Source of the DNA: Sphingomonas sp.
GTDB lineage: Bacteria; Pseudomonadota; Alphaproteobacteria; Sphingomonadales; Sphingomonadaceae
Assembly: GCA_030146605.1 (NCBI GenBank)
Contig: JASLBO010000289.1
Span: 1 to 7,021, forward strand
Direction of reading: 5' to 3'
Length of the DNA: 7,021 nt
Made by a program: the position numbers and the translations under genes. Below are positions 5,832-7,021 of the stretch, piece after piece; the stretch's first letter is position 1; each line of letters starts with the position of its first letter. The notes under the pieces are model-generated. The model made no database searches. It worked only from the letters and a program-made list of their open reading frames with translations, and was not told the origin of the DNA.

Positions 5832-6893
5832 GTGCCACGCCGGATCCGCTCCCTGCTCTCCGTCCTTCGCGACGAGGTCGACAGCTTCGCCAGCACGAGC
5901 GAGGAAATCGCCGCGCGCACCAACCTTCTCGCGCTCAATGCCGCGATCGAGGCCGCCCGCTCGGGCGAGGCTGGTCGCGGCTTTTCGGTGGTCGCGCAGG
6001 AAGTGAAGGCGCTCGCGCAGCAGGCGCGCCACGCCAGCCTGGAATTCCGCTCCGAAGTAGGTGAGCGGCTCGCAATGGGCGCCGGCATCGCCGACGAGAT
6101 GGTCGGCGAGATCGAAGGCACCCGTCTCGTCGAACTCGCCCAGGCGCTGATCCAGAACGTCACGCGGCACCTTTACGGCCGCAGCGTCGACCTTCGGCTG
6201 ATGGCTTCCGATTCGGAAGTCATCGCCGCCACGCTGGATCCGACCGCGGAGAAGGTCGTTGCCGCGCAGGCGCGCCTCGCGGCTTTCACCGAGACGTCGC
6301 CTTATTATCTCAACGCCTTCGTCGCCGATCGCGACGGCCGCATCATCATCTCTTCGAACCCGCACGCGCGCGTCCGCCAGACCAACGTCGCCAACGCGCC
6401 GCAATTCCTCAAGGCGATGAACAGTGCGCACCACGATCAATGGTTCACCGACGAAGTCTGGCAGAACCCCTGGTCCGATCATCGCGCGGTCCTGGTCTTC
6501 GTCACCGGGATTCGAGCGCGCGGCAGCGAGGGCCGTCCGGCGGGCGTCTTCTACGTCGAATTCGACTGGGAAGAGCGCATCCCGGCGATCATCTCGGATC
6601 GTTCGCTGTTCGGTGAAAAGGAATGGGCGCGCACGCGCATCTCGATCGTCGATCAGGCCGCGCGGATCGTCGCCGATTCGGCCGGTACCCGCTTCGGCGA
6701 GACCATAGCTTTACCGGCGAAGGCCGTGCGCGGCGCCGAGGCGCGCGCCGACACCACGATCGCCTTCGCCACCGCCGCCAGCTATCACGGCTTTGACGGG
6801 CTGGAGCTGCGCTGCGTCGTCGAACAGAAGATGATCAGCATGGAGGAGATCCAGGCAGCGCTCGGGGGCTTCGGGACACGCAGGCGGGTCTGA
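5832..6893 (+). CDS. Soluble chemoreceptor-like protein: N-terminal MCP signalling tip, C-terminal Cache-like sensor
   Basis: The 353-residue product has, at residues 25-64, the conserved hairpin tip of methyl-accepting chemotaxis proteins, including [20 protein letters not shown] (31-50) and [13 protein letters not shown]. In MCPs this tip contacts CheA and CheW. Only about 25 residues precede it, so the ascending helix is almost wholly missing. Helices continue to about 115. A Cache-like sensor follows: [20 protein letters not shown] (near 115-135), [20 protein letters not shown], and [11 protein letters not shown] further on. I see no transmembrane segment, HAMP domain or signal peptide, so it should be cytoplasmic. 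GTG 5832 is the only standard start after the in-frame TAG at 5781-5783, and its ribosome site (GGA) is poor. No MCP remnant fits in the 66-bp gap before it, so this is not simply a 5'-truncated neighbour. It could be a soluble array component, a diverged regulator or a decaying receptor. Confidence 0.8.
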   Translation: MPRRIRSLLSVLRDEVDSFASTSEEIAARTNLLALNAAIEAARSGEAGRGFSVVAQEVKALAQQARHASLEFRSEVGERLAMGAGIADEMVGEIEGTRLVELAQALIQNVTRHLYGRSVDLRLMASDSEVIAATLDPTAEKVVAAQARLAAFTETSPYYLNAFVADRDGRIIISSNPHARVRQTNVANAPQFLKAMNSAHHDQWFTDEVWQNPWSDHRAVLVFVTGIRARGSEGRPAGVFYVEFDWEERIPAIISDRSLFGEKEWARTRISIVDQAARIVADSAGTRFGETIALPAKAVRGAEARADTTIAFATAASYHGFDGLELRCVVEQKMISMEEIQAALGGFGTRRRV

Positions 6894-6899
6894 GAGACT

Positions 6900-7007
6900 C
6901 CCTCTCCCGTCGGGAGAGGGTTGCGCGGACTTGGGTCCGCTTCTCCAGCGGGCCTTAGTCGGAGCTGGGTGAGGGGATCACCCTATCCAGAGCAGGACAC
7001 CCTCACC
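6900..7007. repeat. Cluster of intergenic palindromes after the receptor-like gene
   Basis: Several hairpins follow each other. CCCTCTCCCG (6900-6909) pairs with CGGGAGAGGG (6911-6920) around one T, in practice a stem of about eight base pairs. GCGGAC (6925-6930) pairs with GTCCGC (6935-6940) around a four-base loop. CCAGC (6945-6949) pairs with GCTGG (6964-6968), and GGTGAGGG (6968-6975) pairs with CCCTCACC (7000-7007). It begins six bases after the stop at 6893 and may end transcription there, although no T-run follows. The CCCTCTCCC...GGGAGAGGG and GGTGAGGG pattern resembles dispersed intergenic repeats of proteobacteria. It may continue past the window edge. Confidence 0.7.
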
Positions 7008-7021
7008 TAGCGCCGCCAGGC

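Noticed and set aside
5817..6482. 221-residue minus-strand frame opposite the receptor-like gene
   Set aside because: Antisense shadow; the plus strand carries the conserved MCP tip and sensor motifs.
1..7021. CRISPR array, tRNA, rRNA or prophage genes
   Set aside because: No regularly spaced direct repeats, no tRNA-like cloverleaf or rRNA sequence recognised, and no phage structural or integrase motifs in any frame.

Overview
The window looks like a chromosomal segment of a GC-rich alphaproteobacterium, most likely a sphingomonad (Sphingomonas or a close relative). The pointers are the end of an ATP synthase epsilon gene encoding the short form, a CpaF-type pilus ATPase, high-GC codon use, and intergenic palindromes of the CTTCGACAAGCTCAGG type that I recall as common in sphingomonad genomes. 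The species assignment is an inference; no rRNA or marker gene is present.

Layout, left to right. 1-123 is the 3' end of atpC (+). A perfect 11-bp hairpin (151-178) follows and overlaps the ribosome-binding region of a large multi-spanning membrane protein of the GT-C/GT39 glycosyltransferase type (178-1695, +), whose base composition looks lower in GC than its neighbours. A 130-bp gap leads to cpaF (1826-3388, +). A secreted two-lobed aspartyl-protease-like protein with a C-terminal PDZ-like region (3433-4575, +) starts 44 bp after it and may share its transcript. This gene converges on a small two-helix membrane protein (4717-4938, -), and the gap between them holds a long imperfect inverted repeat. 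Divergent from the small gene, 17 bp away, is an exported SAM-methyltransferase-like protein (4956-5765, +). After 66 bp comes a receptor-like protein (5832-6893, +) with a chemoreceptor signalling tip at its extreme N-terminus and a Cache-like sensor behind it. The window ends in a cluster of palindromes (6900-7007).

These genes do not form one obvious pathway. atpC closes an operon lying to the left. cpaF and the protease could act together at the cell envelope, but no other Tad pilus gene (pilin, cpaB-E, tadB/C, prepilin peptidase) is in view. The methyltransferase, small membrane protein and receptor-like gene look like independent accessory units. The least ordinary item is the inverted-architecture receptor at 5832-6893. 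I see no phage genes, transposases, CRISPR arrays, tRNA or rRNA, and no clear undescribed multi-gene system.
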